64,000 nt of DNA, taken from NCBI GenBank assembly GCA_028376765.1, contig JAONBD010000003.1, forward strand, positions 1 through 64,000. The letters are read 5' to 3'. The notes under the pieces were generated by a model. That model saw only the letters and a list, made by a program, of their open reading frames with translations. It searched no databases and was not told the origin of the DNA. Position numbers and translations under genes: made by a program. Positions 54,117 through 63,162 of the stretch are shown one piece after another; the first letter of the stretch is position 1; every line of letters begins with the position of its first letter. This DNA comes from Candidatus Kapaibacterium sp. GTDB taxonomy: Bacteria > Bacteroidota > Ignavibacteria > Kapaibacteriales > UBA2268.

Positions 54117-55211
54117 TTACTCTTTTAAGAGAAATGGATAATCTATATAGCCTTTTTCTGCACCACCGTAAAATGTGGAATTATCCCACTCTAATAGTTC
54201 TGCATCTTTTTCAAAACGCAATACAAGGTCAGGGTTTGATATAAATAATTTGCCATAAGCGATCAAATCAGCTTCGCCATTATTAAGTGTTGCTTCGCCT
54301 GATTCTTTATCGAAACTATTACAAGCTATTATAGTTCCTTTATAGATATTTCTAAAATATTCTAGCATCTCAGAATTATTGAGATAGTGGTCGGGTAGAT
54401 TTAAATCTCCCCTTGGATCAAAAAATCTGGAAATATGAAGATATGATAAATCAAATTGATTTAATTCTTTTACAAAAGCACCAAATGTAGCTTTTGGGTC
54501 GCTATCGAACATATCATTGAATGTACCTGAAGGAGAAATTCTTATTGCAGTTTTATCAAACCCTATTTCTTCTCCAACAGCCTTTACAACTTCAAGTGGA
54601 AATCTTAATCTATTTTGAAGATTACCACCATAATTATCGGTTCTGATATTCGAGCCATCACATAGGAACTGGTCTATTAAATAACCATTTGCACCATGTA
54701 TTTCAACTCCATCAAAACCAGCAGTTATAGCATTTTTTGCAGCATTTTTAAATTCATCAATAGTAGTGTTAATTTCTTGATGAGTCATTTCGGAAGGCAT
54801 CTCTTTTTCTTTCATACCATCATAAGTAGTTACTTTACCACTAGGCTTAATTGAAGAAGGAGCTAAAGGAGCTTTTCCATTATGGAAATCTGGATGGGAA
54901 GATCTGCCGGTATGCCATAGCTGGCAGTATATCTTCCCTCCATATCTTTTTATTGATTTAGTAATCCTTTTCCAACCATTTATCTGCTCATCGTTATATA
55001 TTCCAGGTGTATCGATGTACCCTACAGCTCTTTCGGATATTACTGTGGCTTCAGAAATTATAAGCCCAGCGCTAGATCTTTGAGTGTAGTATATATTGTT
55101 CATCTCATTTGGCACCCTAGTTTTCCCAGACCTAGATCTAGTAAGCGGAGCCATCACAACTTTATTTTTTAAATTAAGATGATTAGAACTATATGGTTTA
55201 AGTAGATTCAT
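54117..55211 (-). CDS. Old yellow enzyme family alkene reductase (NemA-like)
   Basis: The 364-residue FMN-dependent TIM-barrel protein shows VVMAPLTRSRS, CQLWHTGRSSHPDF, the EIHGANGYLIDQFL active-site segment (His/Asn pair binding the carbonyl or nitro group), and IRISPSGTFNDM. It fits class I OYEs that reduce activated alkenes and nitroesters with NAD(P)H. Complete length. It follows the cyclophilin gene by 3 bp on the minus strand, so clpS, cyclophilin and OYE form one transcript. Confidence 0.93.
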   Translation of the reverse strand: MNLLKPYSSNHLNLKNKVVMAPLTRSRSGKTRVPNEMNNIYYTQRSSAGLIISEATVISERAVGYIDTPGIYNDEQINGWKRITKSIKRYGGKIYCQLWHTGRSSHPDFHNGKAPLAPSSIKPSGKVTTYDGMKEKEMPSEMTHQEINTTIDEFKNAAKNAITAGFDGVEIHGANGYLIDQFLCDGSNIRTDNYGGNLQNRLRFPLEVVKAVGEEIGFDKTAIRISPSGTFNDMFDSDPKATFGAFVKELNQFDLSYLHISRFFDPRGDLNLPDHYLNNSEMLEYFRNIYKGTIIACNSFDKESGEATLNNGEADLIAYGKLFISNPDLVLRFEKDAELLEWDNSTFYGGAEKGYIDYPFLLKE

Positions 55212-55214
55212 AAA

Positions 55215-55715
55215 TTAATCGTTTCTAGTGATTTTCATTACAATTTTTTCATGTGGATTGTCGCCATTGTCTCTTGGAGCAGCAACTATTTTGTCAGCTA
55301 AATCCATTCCATCAATTACTTTACCAAAAGCTGAATATTGCCTATCAAGAAAATGTGCATCAGCAACACAAATAAAGAATTGTGAAGATGCACTGTTCGG
55401 ATTTTGTGATCTAGCAGCAGAGATTATACCCCTATCATGTTTTGTATCGTTGAATTCTGCTTTTACATTTTTTTGTTTAGGGTTACCAAATCCCCAAGTA
55501 TCTCTCGAACCAGAAATAGAGTTTGGATCTCCACCTTGTATCATAAAACCTGGAATAACTCTATGAAAAGCACAGCCATCGTAGCTACCATCTTTTACTA
55601 AGTTGTCAAAATTTTCTGCATGCAAAGGTGCTACATCAGGAAGGGTTTCAATTGTAATGTTTCCCCACTCTTCATCATTTGAAGTAATATTGATTGTGTA
55701 TTTTGGATTTGCCAT
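55215..55715 (-). CDS. Cyclophilin-type peptidyl-prolyl isomerase
   Basis: The 166-residue cytosolic protein (no signal) has the cyclophilin core: NFDNLVKDGSYDGCAFHRVI, GFMIQGGDP, ASSQFFICVADAHFLDRQYSAFG (quoted in outline) and KIVMKI at the end. The catalytic Arg in FHRVI and the Phe/Gln (MIQGG, SQFFI) are present. It lies between clpS and the OYE gene with gaps of 3-4 bp. Confidence 0.94.
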   Translation of the reverse strand: MANPKYTINITSNDEEWGNITIETLPDVAPLHAENFDNLVKDGSYDGCAFHRVIPGFMIQGGDPNSISGSRDTWGFGNPKQKNVKAEFNDTKHDRGIISAARSQNPNSASSQFFICVADAHFLDRQYSAFGKVIDGMDLADKIVAAPRDNGDNPHEKIVMKITRND

Positions 55716-55719
55716 AATA

Positions 55720-56040
55720 TTAATATTCTATTTGTGTGTGTAAACCAATTTCTTCTAATACAGAGCTTACTCTTAAACATTCGCTCATCTCTCCGTCAAA
55801 TACAAGAGCTTTACCATTTGAATGGACTTCCCACGTAATTGCTTCTGCTGCCGATTCAGTACATTTGATCGCTTTGATAATCTGATTTGTTACCTCATCA
55901 AAGGTATGAAAATCATCATTAAAAAGAATTACTTTAGATGAAAGATCAATTTGTTCTTCATCCAAAACTTCAACTTCTTCATCAGCAAGTGGTTCAGGCT
56001 TATTCGACGAATTAAAAAACTGTTTATATTGCTTCACCAT
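55720..56040 (-). CDS. clpS: ATP-dependent Clp protease adaptor ClpS
   Basis: The 106-residue protein has the ClpS core after a ~30-residue polar/acidic N-terminal tail: VILFNDDFHTFDEVTNQI (the N-degron pocket Asn-Asp-Asp/His), then KCTESAAEAITWEVHSNGKA with the conserved His, and LRVSSVLEEIGL. ClpS delivers N-degron substrates to ClpAP. It is the first gene of the clpS-cyclophilin-OYE group and is divergent from the RmlD-like gene by 123 bp. Confidence 0.93.
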   Translation of the reverse strand: MVKQYKQFFNSSNKPEPLADEEVEVLDEEQIDLSSKVILFNDDFHTFDEVTNQIIKAIKCTESAAEAITWEVHSNGKALVFDGEMSECLRVSSVLEEIGLHTQIEY

Positions 56041-56163
56041 ATTTATTAGAAAGATTTGGTAAAAAATTTATTTTTGTTATGATTGATTTATTAAATTGCA
56101 AGATATGTTTTTTCTTAACTAAATAAAATTTGAGTACTTTATTTAAGTACATTTTTTTAATAT

Positions 56164-57078
56164 ATGAACAAAAAAATTCTAATAACAGGAAGTACGGGTA
56201 AGGTAGCAGAAGCAATTACAACATTGCTTTTAAGAGAGTATCCTGATGTGAAATTACTGTTGTTAACTAGCGATATTAAAAACATAAAACCGACAAAGCG
56301 ATCTAGTGTTTTCCAAGCATTTTATGAAAATGTAAAGTGGCTTAAAGATTTTGTTATTAATCACAAACCAGATATAATAATTAATTGTGCTGCAATGACC
56401 AATGTAGATGCTTGTGAAGATGAAAAAGAGAAAGCGATGAATCTGAATGCGTCATTGCCAGAAACTTTATCTATAGCTGCAAAAAAAATTAATTCTCATT
56501 TAATTACATTTTCTACAGATTATATATTTAACGGAAAAAAAGGACCTTATTCTGAGTTGGATACTCCAGACCCAATAAATTATTATGGAAAGTCGAAGTT
56601 GGCAGGAGAAAACTTAGCTAAAGGTAATACCCAGAAGCTTACAATTATTAGAACAAATGTAGTGTATGGAAAATCGTCCTATGGCAAAAATGATTTTATT
56701 AAATGGGTATCTGATAAATTAGACAATAAAGAAAAAATTAATGTGATTACTGGTCAATGGTGCAACCCAACTTTTACTGATGATATTGCATGGGCGGTTT
56801 CTAGAATTATAGAAACTAAATCCTATGGAATAATTAATTTATCAGGAAAAGATTGGTTAAACCGATACGAAATTGCACTAATTGTGGCTGAAGTATTCGA
56901 TTACGATAAAAATTTAATTTCTCCACTCGATCCTTCAAAATTAAGTCAGAAAGCATTTCGTCCAGAAAAAGGTGGATTAATTATTACTTCTGCAGAAGGA
57001 TTACTTGGAATAAAATTATCTAGATTAAAAGAAGGTTTAACAACTTTAAAATTTCAACTAAATGAGTATGAAATATGA
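56164..57078 (+). CDS. RmlD-like dTDP-4-dehydrorhamnose reductase family SDR
   Basis: The 304-residue SDR has an NAD(P)-binding ILITGSTGKVAEAI start, NCAAMTNVDACEDE (the RmlD signature), STDYIFNGKKGPYSE and the catalytic NYYGKSKLAGEN (YxxxK). The pattern is that of RmlD, but it lies directly before the heptose genes (4-bp overlap), not in an rmlBAC cluster. It could act on another nucleotide sugar used in the LPS core. Assignment to family is firm, substrate is not. Confidence 0.82.
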   Translation: MNKKILITGSTGKVAEAITTLLLREYPDVKLLLLTSDIKNIKPTKRSSVFQAFYENVKWLKDFVINHKPDIIINCAAMTNVDACEDEKEKAMNLNASLPETLSIAAKKINSHLITFSTDYIFNGKKGPYSELDTPDPINYYGKSKLAGENLAKGNTQKLTIIRTNVVYGKSSYGKNDFIKWVSDKLDNKEKINVITGQWCNPTFTDDIAWAVSRIIETKSYGIINLSGKDWLNRYEIALIVAEVFDYDKNLISPLDPSKLSQKAFRPEKGGLIITSAEGLLGIKLSRLKEGLTTLKFQLNEYEI

Positions 57079-58061
57079 AAAATTCTACTATTGATATTAA
57101 AAGATTTAATGAACTTATAAAAACATTTGCCAATAAGAAAATTGCAGTTGTTGGCGATTTAATGCTAGATCGGTACTTTTGGGGAAGAGTTACAAGGGTT
57201 AGTCCAGAAGCTCCCGTTCCAGTTGTTGATCTAAAAGATGAGAGCTATCATTTGGGCGGAGCTGCAAATGTTTCTGCTAACTTAAGATCACTTGGTTTAA
57301 ATGTAATTCAGTGTGGCTTGATTGGTAAAGATGAAATGGGCTATAAGTTAGTTTCTTTGTCCGAAAAATTGGGTATTGATTGTAAAGGCATATTTGCAGA
57401 TGATACAAGACCTACAACTGTAAAAACAAGGGTGTTTGGAAATAACCAACAAATAGTACGCCTTGATACAGAAAACACTGAAATAGTAGATAATGCTGGT
57501 GAAAGACATATTCTTAATATCTTACACACCGAAAAAAATATAGATGGTGTTGTATTTGCCGATTACGATAAAGGTGTACTTACTGATATTATGATAAGAG
57601 AGGTAATTACCGAATGTAGAAATAGAGATATTCCTGTATTTGTAGACCCTAAATACGATAACTTTTACGATTATTCAAAAGTTAATCTTTTTAAACCTAA
57701 CAGAGCCGAAGCAGAACTTTCTTTAAATTATCCTATAAACTCTGATGAATCAGTCAGAAAAGCTGGAAAGGATTTATTAAATAAATTAAGATGCGATAAT
57801 GTTCTTTTGACATTAGGCTCACAGGGAATGATGCTTTTTGAATCGAACAGCGATGTTCTATCAGTACCAACTAAAGCTAGAAATGTTGCTGATGTTTCTG
57901 GAGCAGGTGATACTGTTATAGCTACTTTTTGTGCTATAATTGCAGCTGGTGGTTCTGCCAAAGAAGCTGCAACTATTGCAAATATTGCTGCTGGAATAGT
58001 TTGCGGAAAGGCTGGTGTAGTTTCCGTTACACTAGATGAGATTAAAGCGGATTTAACATGA
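57075..58061 (+). CDS. hldA: D-glycero-beta-D-manno-heptose-7-phosphate kinase
   Basis: The 328-residue PfkB-family kinase begins KIAVVGDLMLDRYFWGRVTR with SPEAPVPVVDLKDESYHLGGAANVSANL-type sequence (shown partly), the HldE N-terminal/RfaE1 signature. It ends with VADVSGAGDTVIATF, carrying the catalytic Asp of the GAGD motif. It makes heptose-1,7-bisphosphate for ADP-heptose. The adenylyltransferase half is a separate downstream gene that overlaps by 4 bp, so the enzyme is split rather than fused as in E. coli HldE. Confidence 0.92.
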   Translation: MKNSTIDIKRFNELIKTFANKKIAVVGDLMLDRYFWGRVTRVSPEAPVPVVDLKDESYHLGGAANVSANLRSLGLNVIQCGLIGKDEMGYKLVSLSEKLGIDCKGIFADDTRPTTVKTRVFGNNQQIVRLDTENTEIVDNAGERHILNILHTEKNIDGVVFADYDKGVLTDIMIREVITECRNRDIPVFVDPKYDNFYDYSKVNLFKPNRAEAELSLNYPINSDESVRKAGKDLLNKLRCDNVLLTLGSQGMMLFESNSDVLSVPTKARNVADVSGAGDTVIATFCAIIAAGGSAKEAATIANIAAGIVCGKAGVVSVTLDEIKADLT

Positions 58062-58519
58062 TAATTGAGGATTGGTCAAAACTTAAAATTGCTTTAGAAA
58101 AAGAAAAATTACAAAATAAAAAGATAGTTTTTACAAACGGTTGTTTTGATATAATTCACCCTGGACATGTCCAATATTTATACGATTCAAAATCCTTAGG
58201 AGCAATTCTTGTTGTAGCTTTGAATACCGATTCATCAGTTAGAAAATTAAAAGGTGAAACTAGACCCATTAATAATCAAACCGATAGGCTGATTGTAATG
58301 GATGCTTTGAAACCTGTTGATTATGTAACTCTGTTTGATGAAGATACACCCCTAGAAATTATTAAAACTATAAACCCAGATATTATTACCAAAGGTGGAG
58401 ATTATACTCCAGAAAGCGTAGTTGGTGCTGATCATGTTTTATCTAATGGCGGCAAAGTAGAGATAATTAAATTTGTACCTAATAAATCTACTACCAATAT
58501 CATAAACAAGATGGCTTAA
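58058..58519 (+). CDS. hldC: D-glycero-beta-D-manno-heptose 1-phosphate adenylyltransferase
   Basis: The 153-residue nucleotidyltransferase has FTNGCFDIIHPGHVQYL (HxGH motif), VALNTDSSVRKLKGETRPI and ITKGGDYTPESVVGAD, matching RfaE2, the C-terminal half of HldE. It adds AMP to heptose-1-phosphate, giving ADP-heptose. It overlaps the kinase gene by 4 bp. The bisphosphatase gmhB and isomerase gmhA are not in the window. Confidence 0.93.
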   Translation: MIIEDWSKLKIALEKEKLQNKKIVFTNGCFDIIHPGHVQYLYDSKSLGAILVVALNTDSSVRKLKGETRPINNQTDRLIVMDALKPVDYVTLFDEDTPLEIIKTINPDIITKGGDYTPESVVGADHVLSNGGKVEIIKFVPNKSTTNIINKMA

Positions 58520-58939
58520 TTATAACATTGCTAATGCTTGATTCATTTTTTCAAAACCCTGAATAGTCTTTTCCTTTATTTTCTTTAGAATTACCCCCGA
58601 TAAAATACCAGTAAAAATTTCACCATGAATTAACTCTGTTTTATCATCACCTAGTTTATTTAATATGAAATAATGCTCGCCATCAAAAATCCCCGTGATT
58701 AATAACTTCCCCTTCCAACGGAGCTCTTTGTTTTCTTTGATACAAAGGATTTTTGGTTTGAATTTCATTTCGGATTTTCCATTTTTGATTGTTACATCTA
58801 AATTCGCTCCAATTTTTCTCTCACCATTTATATTTGTAATGAAAGGATTCCATTTAGAATAACTTCTAAAATCAACTAAATGATTCCAAATATATTCGGG
58901 ACTTTTATTGATTATTCTTTTGGTAACTATTTCGATCAT
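58520..58939 (-). CDS. SRPBCC (START-like) domain protein
   Basis: The 139-residue protein follows the polyketide-cyclase/SRPBCC pattern: TKRIINKSPEYIWNHLVDFRSYSKWNPFI at the start (partly quoted), a beta sheet with ELRWKGKLLITGIFDGEHYF, and a C-terminal helix (QGFEKMNQAL) that closes the ligand cavity. Such proteins bind or move small hydrophobic molecules. An AGGAG sequence stands about 7 bases before its ATG. It converges with hldC (no gap) and is divergent from the AraC regulator. Confidence 0.85.
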   Translation of the reverse strand: MIEIVTKRIINKSPEYIWNHLVDFRSYSKWNPFITNINGERKIGANLDVTIKNGKSEMKFKPKILCIKENKELRWKGKLLITGIFDGEHYFILNKLGDDKTELIHGEIFTGILSGVILKKIKEKTIQGFEKMNQALAML

Positions 58940-58966
58940 TTCTTTCTCCTGTAATTTTTTACATTA

Positions 58967-58989
58967 CAAATTTAATTTTCTTATATTTG
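58967..58989. promoter_or_regulatory. Divergent candidate -7 boxes (SRPBCC and AraC genes)
   Basis: TAAATTTG on the minus strand (58974-58967) and TATATTTG on the plus strand (58982-58989) face opposite ways in the 87-bp gap, so the two genes may share a regulated region. Confidence 0.4.
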
Positions 58990-59026
58990 ATAAAATATGC
59001 AGTTAACGACAAAATGCTAACTTATT

Positions 59027-60052
59027 ATGCCAAAGGAAGTAAATTCAAAATTTGTAATAATGATATGTGATTATGCCGAAAGTAGAGGTATAAGCAGAGA
59101 GTGGTCTTTGCAGGGAATTTCATATTCTGAAAAGGAAATGAAAGAAAATATTGAAAGGATTGATTATCAAACATTTAGTGAATTTGCGATTAGAATAATT
59201 ACTAAAATTGGTGATGACAATTTTGGATTTAAATTAGGCGAATGGTTGAACCTATTTGCCGCAGGTCTTATATCACAAATATTAGTTTCAAGTAATAATA
59301 TAATGACTGCATTAAATTTCCTTGTTGAATTTAGTACTTTAGAACTTGGTCCATATAAAGTAAAACTTAAAAACCGTAATTCTCATATTAGTCTAATTTA
59401 TAAACCCATTGAATCGTGGGAGCAACAATATCCTGTTGTTTGCAAGCAAGTAAGCGAAATGGCTGTTGTGTTTACTTTAAAATTCTTCAAACATTTACAC
59501 AGAGAAACACAAATTGTAGAAAGAATTGGTTTAATGGGTTCTAAAGAACATTCGACTACAAAGGATTATTTGCAGTTTAATATACCTATCGAATTTAATC
59601 AAAACAGGTATTGGTTTGATATCCCATTAGAATATGTAAGTTTCCCAATTGTTAGCTCCGATAAAAATCTTATTAATTTACTTACTAGCTATGCATCTCA
59701 AAAAGTAGCAGAATATTCTTCTGGGAATACTTATTATTCTCTTGTAAAAGCAACGATTTTTCGACTTTTGAAACCTAAGTTTCCGACTTTAAATGATGTG
59801 GCAAGTAACTTAGGGTATTCTACAAGAACACTTCAAAGGAGGCTTTTTGAAGAAGGCTGGAACTACAAACAAATTATTGATGAATTAAAATTTGATTTAG
59901 CTAAAAAGTATTTAAAAATTGAATCTTTATCAGTTAAAGAAGTAGCTTGGAACTTGGAATATTCAGATTCGAGTACTTTTGTTAGAGCCTTCAAAAAACA
60001 TTCTGGAACTACTCCACTTAGTTGGCGAAAGTCTTTTTATTTGGATAAATAA
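59027..60052 (+). CDS. AraC family transcriptional regulator
   Basis: The 341-residue protein has an N-terminal ligand-sensing domain of the Arabinose_bd type (~residues 15-200) and a C-terminal AraC double helix-turn-helix: PTLNDVASNLGYSTRTLQRRL, then SVKEVAWNLEYSDSSTFVRAFKKHSG, ending PLSWRKSF. This layout matches the OruR/ToxR-like group (e.g. regulators of amino-acid or lipid use). The divergent SRPBCC gene is the likely local target. Its last 35 bp overlap lnt convergently. Confidence 0.9.
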   Translation: MPKEVNSKFVIMICDYAESRGISREWSLQGISYSEKEMKENIERIDYQTFSEFAIRIITKIGDDNFGFKLGEWLNLFAAGLISQILVSSNNIMTALNFLVEFSTLELGPYKVKLKNRNSHISLIYKPIESWEQQYPVVCKQVSEMAVVFTLKFFKHLHRETQIVERIGLMGSKEHSTTKDYLQFNIPIEFNQNRYWFDIPLEYVSFPIVSSDKNLINLLTSYASQKVAEYSSGNTYYSLVKATIFRLLKPKFPTLNDVASNLGYSTRTLQRRLFEEGWNYKQIIDELKFDLAKKYLKIESLSVKEVAWNLEYSDSSTFVRAFKKHSGTTPLSWRKSFYLDK

Positions 60053-61643
60053 AACTTGCAATCCATATTAAAACACCAATTAGAAATAGCGATTTGGCTA
60101 GCAGATCACCATGCTTAGTATAAAAAGATAAGGTCTTAACTTTTTTTGCTTTAACAATAATACCTGATTGTTTATATTGGTTTAATCTATTTATTTCTTG
60201 GCCATTTGGTGCTATTATTCCACAAACACCGCTATTGGCAGATCTAACAATATATCTTCTGTTTTCAATAGCTCTAATCCTCGCAATTTGCCAGTGTTGT
60301 TCTGGTCCAGGTGTACCGTCGTACCAAGAATCGTTAGTTATAATTGATAAAATTTCTGCTCCTTGTAAAGCAAAATTTCTACAAAATTCTGGATAAATAG
60401 ATTCAATACAAATGATATTTCCAATATTTATCTGACTATCATTATTAGATAAAAGCAAATTATGTTGATCTTTACCAATTCCCCAGCTTGAAATACCTAC
60501 ACCCCACTTTATATAATCCATTAAGAATGAAAAGTACTCTAGATTAGGAATCCTTTCTGCAAATGGTGTGAGTTTCATCTTGTGATAGGTCTGAGGCTTT
60601 AAATTTGGATTAAGCATAATAGCAGAGTTGAAATGCTCATAGAATTGATCAGAGTTTGGAAATTGACGAGAGCTTGTCTGTTTTTGTTCATCATTTTTAT
60701 AGACATATCTGTGAATAAAACCACTAATTAGAGACACATTATTAGAATCAACCCAATCTTGAACAAACCATAGATTTTCTGCGGTATTGAAACCAGATAA
60801 ATTCACAAAAAGAATTGAAGTTTCTGGCCATAAAAATAAATCTATAGTATTATCTTCATTTAATAGTGAGTCGCTAATTGCCATCATAGCCTTAACTTGT
60901 TCCACATTACCAGATGCCCATTTTTTCCAAGGATATTTATTTGGTTGAACTACACCAAAGCTCACTTCTTCAGAGCTTATGTTATCATCACTAAATTCAT
61001 TGTTTTTTTTTGCCCCATATATAAGAGGAATAATAAAGATTGATAAAAGTAAAAAAGACCATTTTAGATTAATTCCAGCTTTAAATTTTCCAGTACTTGA
61101 AGATACATTTTTATACATTTTCATTATTAATGAATTAGAAAGAGCTATCAAAAATGTAGCACCGAAAACACCAGTTATATCAATAAATTGTATCCAAGTG
61201 GTGTTATAAATTTGATTATTACCTAGTGCTAACCAAGGATAAGAAAACTCTCCGTAGCTATGAAAATACTCCCATCCAGTCCAAATTACTGGAAAAAAGA
61301 ATATTGAGACATTAAATCCAAATTTTTTACGGACTTTATAATAAATATATGTTGGTATTAAAAAAAACAATGGATGTGCTATGTCCATTGCAAAACCTGA
61401 TGCCATTAAAAAAGGATCTGTTTCTTCCTGAAAGCTAGATATCCACCAATTTGATGCAACATGGTATATTACAAATGTTAAATAGGTAGATAGGAAAAAA
61501 TTGGCATTAGAAGTACCTTCAATTTTCGATTCAATAAATATCAATAAAGGTAAAAAAGCTACAAATGCTAAAAAGTAAAAAGGTAATGGGGGAAATGATA
61601 ATGCAAGCAAAACCCCAGTTAATACAGATATTCCAATTTTCAT
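60018..61643 (-). CDS. lnt: Apolipoprotein N-acyltransferase
   Basis: The 541-residue inner-membrane enzyme has about six N-terminal helices (from GVLLALSFPPLPFYFLAFVA), then a periplasmic nitrilase-like domain with the triad segments LWPETS (Glu), KLTPFAERIP (Lys) and ICIESIYPE (Cys; canonical CYE is CIE here), followed by TNDSWYDGTPGPEQH and a C-terminal helix. It adds the third acyl chain to lipoproteins, in keeping with the many lipobox proteins in this window. A -7-like box is at 61660-61667. Confidence 0.93.
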   Translation of the reverse strand: MKIGISVLTGVLLALSFPPLPFYFLAFVAFLPLLIFIESKIEGTSNANFFLSTYLTFVIYHVASNWWISSFQEETDPFLMASGFAMDIAHPLFFLIPTYIYYKVRKKFGFNVSIFFFPVIWTGWEYFHSYGEFSYPWLALGNNQIYNTTWIQFIDITGVFGATFLIALSNSLIMKMYKNVSSSTGKFKAGINLKWSFLLLSIFIIPLIYGAKKNNEFSDDNISSEEVSFGVVQPNKYPWKKWASGNVEQVKAMMAISDSLLNEDNTIDLFLWPETSILFVNLSGFNTAENLWFVQDWVDSNNVSLISGFIHRYVYKNDEQKQTSSRQFPNSDQFYEHFNSAIMLNPNLKPQTYHKMKLTPFAERIPNLEYFSFLMDYIKWGVGISSWGIGKDQHNLLLSNNDSQINIGNIICIESIYPEFCRNFALQGAEILSIITNDSWYDGTPGPEQHWQIARIRAIENRRYIVRSANSGVCGIIAPNGQEINRLNQYKQSGIIVKAKKVKTLSFYTKHGDLLAKSLFLIGVLIWIASFIYPNKKTFAN

Positions 61644-61659
61644 ATAAATTTATTTTTTC

Positions 61660-61667
61660 CAAAAATA
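61660..61667 (-). promoter_or_regulatory. Candidate -7 box for lnt
   Basis: TATTTTTG on the minus strand (TAnnTTTG), 16 bases before the lnt ATG at 61643. Confidence 0.35.
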
Positions 61668-61697
61668 AGAATATTTATTATATTGCTGGTAGAAATT

Positions 61698-62300
61698 ATG
61701 AGTTTTGAAAAAGTAAATATTGCAATAGTTGATGATCATTCTCTTTACCTAGAAACAGTTAAGATATTTTTAGAGCTGCAAGATTTTGTTAAAAGCGTAG
61801 AAATCTTTACCACTCTACAAAACTATTTAGAAGCAAAGAAACCATTCGATATAGTATTATTAGACCTAGACTTAGATGGAGAATCTGGACTAGATATTTT
61901 TAAAACTAAACACCAAAACAAGGTTCTAATTATAAGTTCATACAAAGAGATGCAACAAATAAACTTTGCATATAATAATGGTGCTTATGGTTATATTAAT
62001 AAAACTTCTGATACTAAGGAGATAATTAGGGCTATCAAAACAATAGTCAGCGGTAATGTTTATTACTCCGAAAACATCTTTCATAAAAATACTATTTCAC
62101 CAAGTGTCAATATTGATGTGTTATCATCAAGAGAAATAGAAATATTAAAATCAATAGTTCAAGAGCTTTCCCCTCAAGAAATTGCAAAGAAAAACTTTAT
62201 ATCTATAAATACTTTTAAAGTACACAAGTACAATATTATCAAAAAGTTATGCTTAAAAAAAGGTATATCTTTAGAAGAATACTTTAAAGGTTTTTTCTGA
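61698..62300 (+). CDS. NarL/FixJ-type response regulator
   Basis: I chose the ATG at 61698; an in-frame TTG at 61683 adds five non-conserved residues. The ~200-residue protein has a receiver domain with VDDHS, phospho-acceptor Asp56 (DIVLLDLDLDG), a conserved Ser (ISSY) and Lys (INKTS), then a LuxR-type HTH (LSSREIEILKSIVQELSPQEIAKKNFISINTFKVHK in outline). No histidine kinase is adjacent; the six-PAS kinase at 44-48 kb lacks a partner, but its type does not decide pairing. A terminator follows about 170 bp later. Confidence 0.92.
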   Translation: MSFEKVNIAIVDDHSLYLETVKIFLELQDFVKSVEIFTTLQNYLEAKKPFDIVLLDLDLDGESGLDIFKTKHQNKVLIISSYKEMQQINFAYNNGAYGYINKTSDTKEIIRAIKTIVSGNVYYSENIFHKNTISPSVNIDVLSSREIEILKSIVQELSPQEIAKKNFISINTFKVHKYNIIKKLCLKKGISLEEYFKGFF

Positions 62301-62471
62301 TAGTAATACTACTAATTGTAATAGCAGCCTTCAATAATATCATCATAAAAATAAACCAAAAATAAACTTTTTCATGTTTCCTTTTTTAAGAATTTGCAAG
62401 AGTAAGATGGAACAACATTACTTTATTCATTTTATAACAGCGTTGCCCTTAAAAATATTGATTTCTTATAG

Positions 62472-62506
62472 AAGCTGCTTCCTATTTATGATGGCAGCTT
62501 TTTTTA
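62472..62506 (+). terminator. Rho-independent terminator
   Basis: AAGCTGC (62472-62478) pairs with GCAGCTT (62494-62500) over a 15-base loop, then a long T run. It lies between the response regulator and the convergent Nudix gene, touching the Nudix stop; the 170 bp between 62301 and 62471 hold nothing else recognisable. Confidence 0.65.
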
Positions 62507-63151
62507 TTTAAATTCACTAGCTATATCTATAAACTCAGATAGTATGATTGCAGTAGCACCCCAAAGTGGAACAGTTGGGTGAACATCATAAAACGGAACA
62601 TCGGCAGTACCAATGCCTTTAAAATCAATCTTTTTTGTTTTTTTTATATCTGGATTTAAAATTTCATTTAAATCAGTAAAAAATGCTTCTGATACTTCAC
62701 TGGGATTTATTTCTAATTCAAATTCGGAATTGCTAAACCCTATAAATGGTGTTATTATTGAATTAGAAGGAGGTACAAAAATCTCGGTTAGCTCACCAAT
62801 TATATCAATTTTATTAGGATTTATTCCTACTTCTTCCCATGTCTCTCTAAGTGCTGCATCTTGAGTGGATTCGTTTTTATCCAATCTACCTCCTGGGAAA
62901 GATATTTGATTAGAATGTTTTTTTAATTTATTTGATCTTAAAGTAAACAAAATGGATAAACTATCCGTTTCTTTAATTGTATGCAGTAACAAAAGTACCG
63001 CACTTTTTTTAGCTGTTGACTCAGGAATGGACTGACGAAAGGGAGAACCATCTTTTATAGGGAACATTTTTTCGTGAGATTTATTAGCAGGTAAGTCGTT
63101 AAGTAGTCTTTTTTGAAGAAATTCTATTAAATTTGTTTTATCAATTTTCAT
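62504..63151 (-). CDS. Nudix hydrolase, CoA pyrophosphatase type (YeaB-like)
   Basis: I chose the ATG at 63151 (MKIDKTNLIEF), since the upstream in-frame ATG at 63178 would run into the start of the divergent MGMT gene. The protein has the Nudix box GGRLDKNESTQDAALRETWEEVGI (shown in outline; catalytic REtwEEvG) preceded by KKHSNQISFPGG, the UPF0035/CoA-ase signature, and IFVPPSNSIITPFIGF after it. It hydrolyses CoA or related diphosphates to 4'-phosphopantetheine and 3',5'-ADP. Confidence 0.9.
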   Translation of the reverse strand: MKIDKTNLIEFLQKRLLNDLPANKSHEKMFPIKDGSPFRQSIPESTAKKSAVLLLLHTIKETDSLSILFTLRSNKLKKHSNQISFPGGRLDKNESTQDAALRETWEEVGINPNKIDIIGELTEIFVPPSNSIITPFIGFSNSEFELEINPSEVSEAFFTDLNEILNPDIKKTKKIDFKGIGTADVPFYDVHPTVPLWGATAIILSEFIDIASEFK

Positions 63152-63162
63152 AATATAAGATT

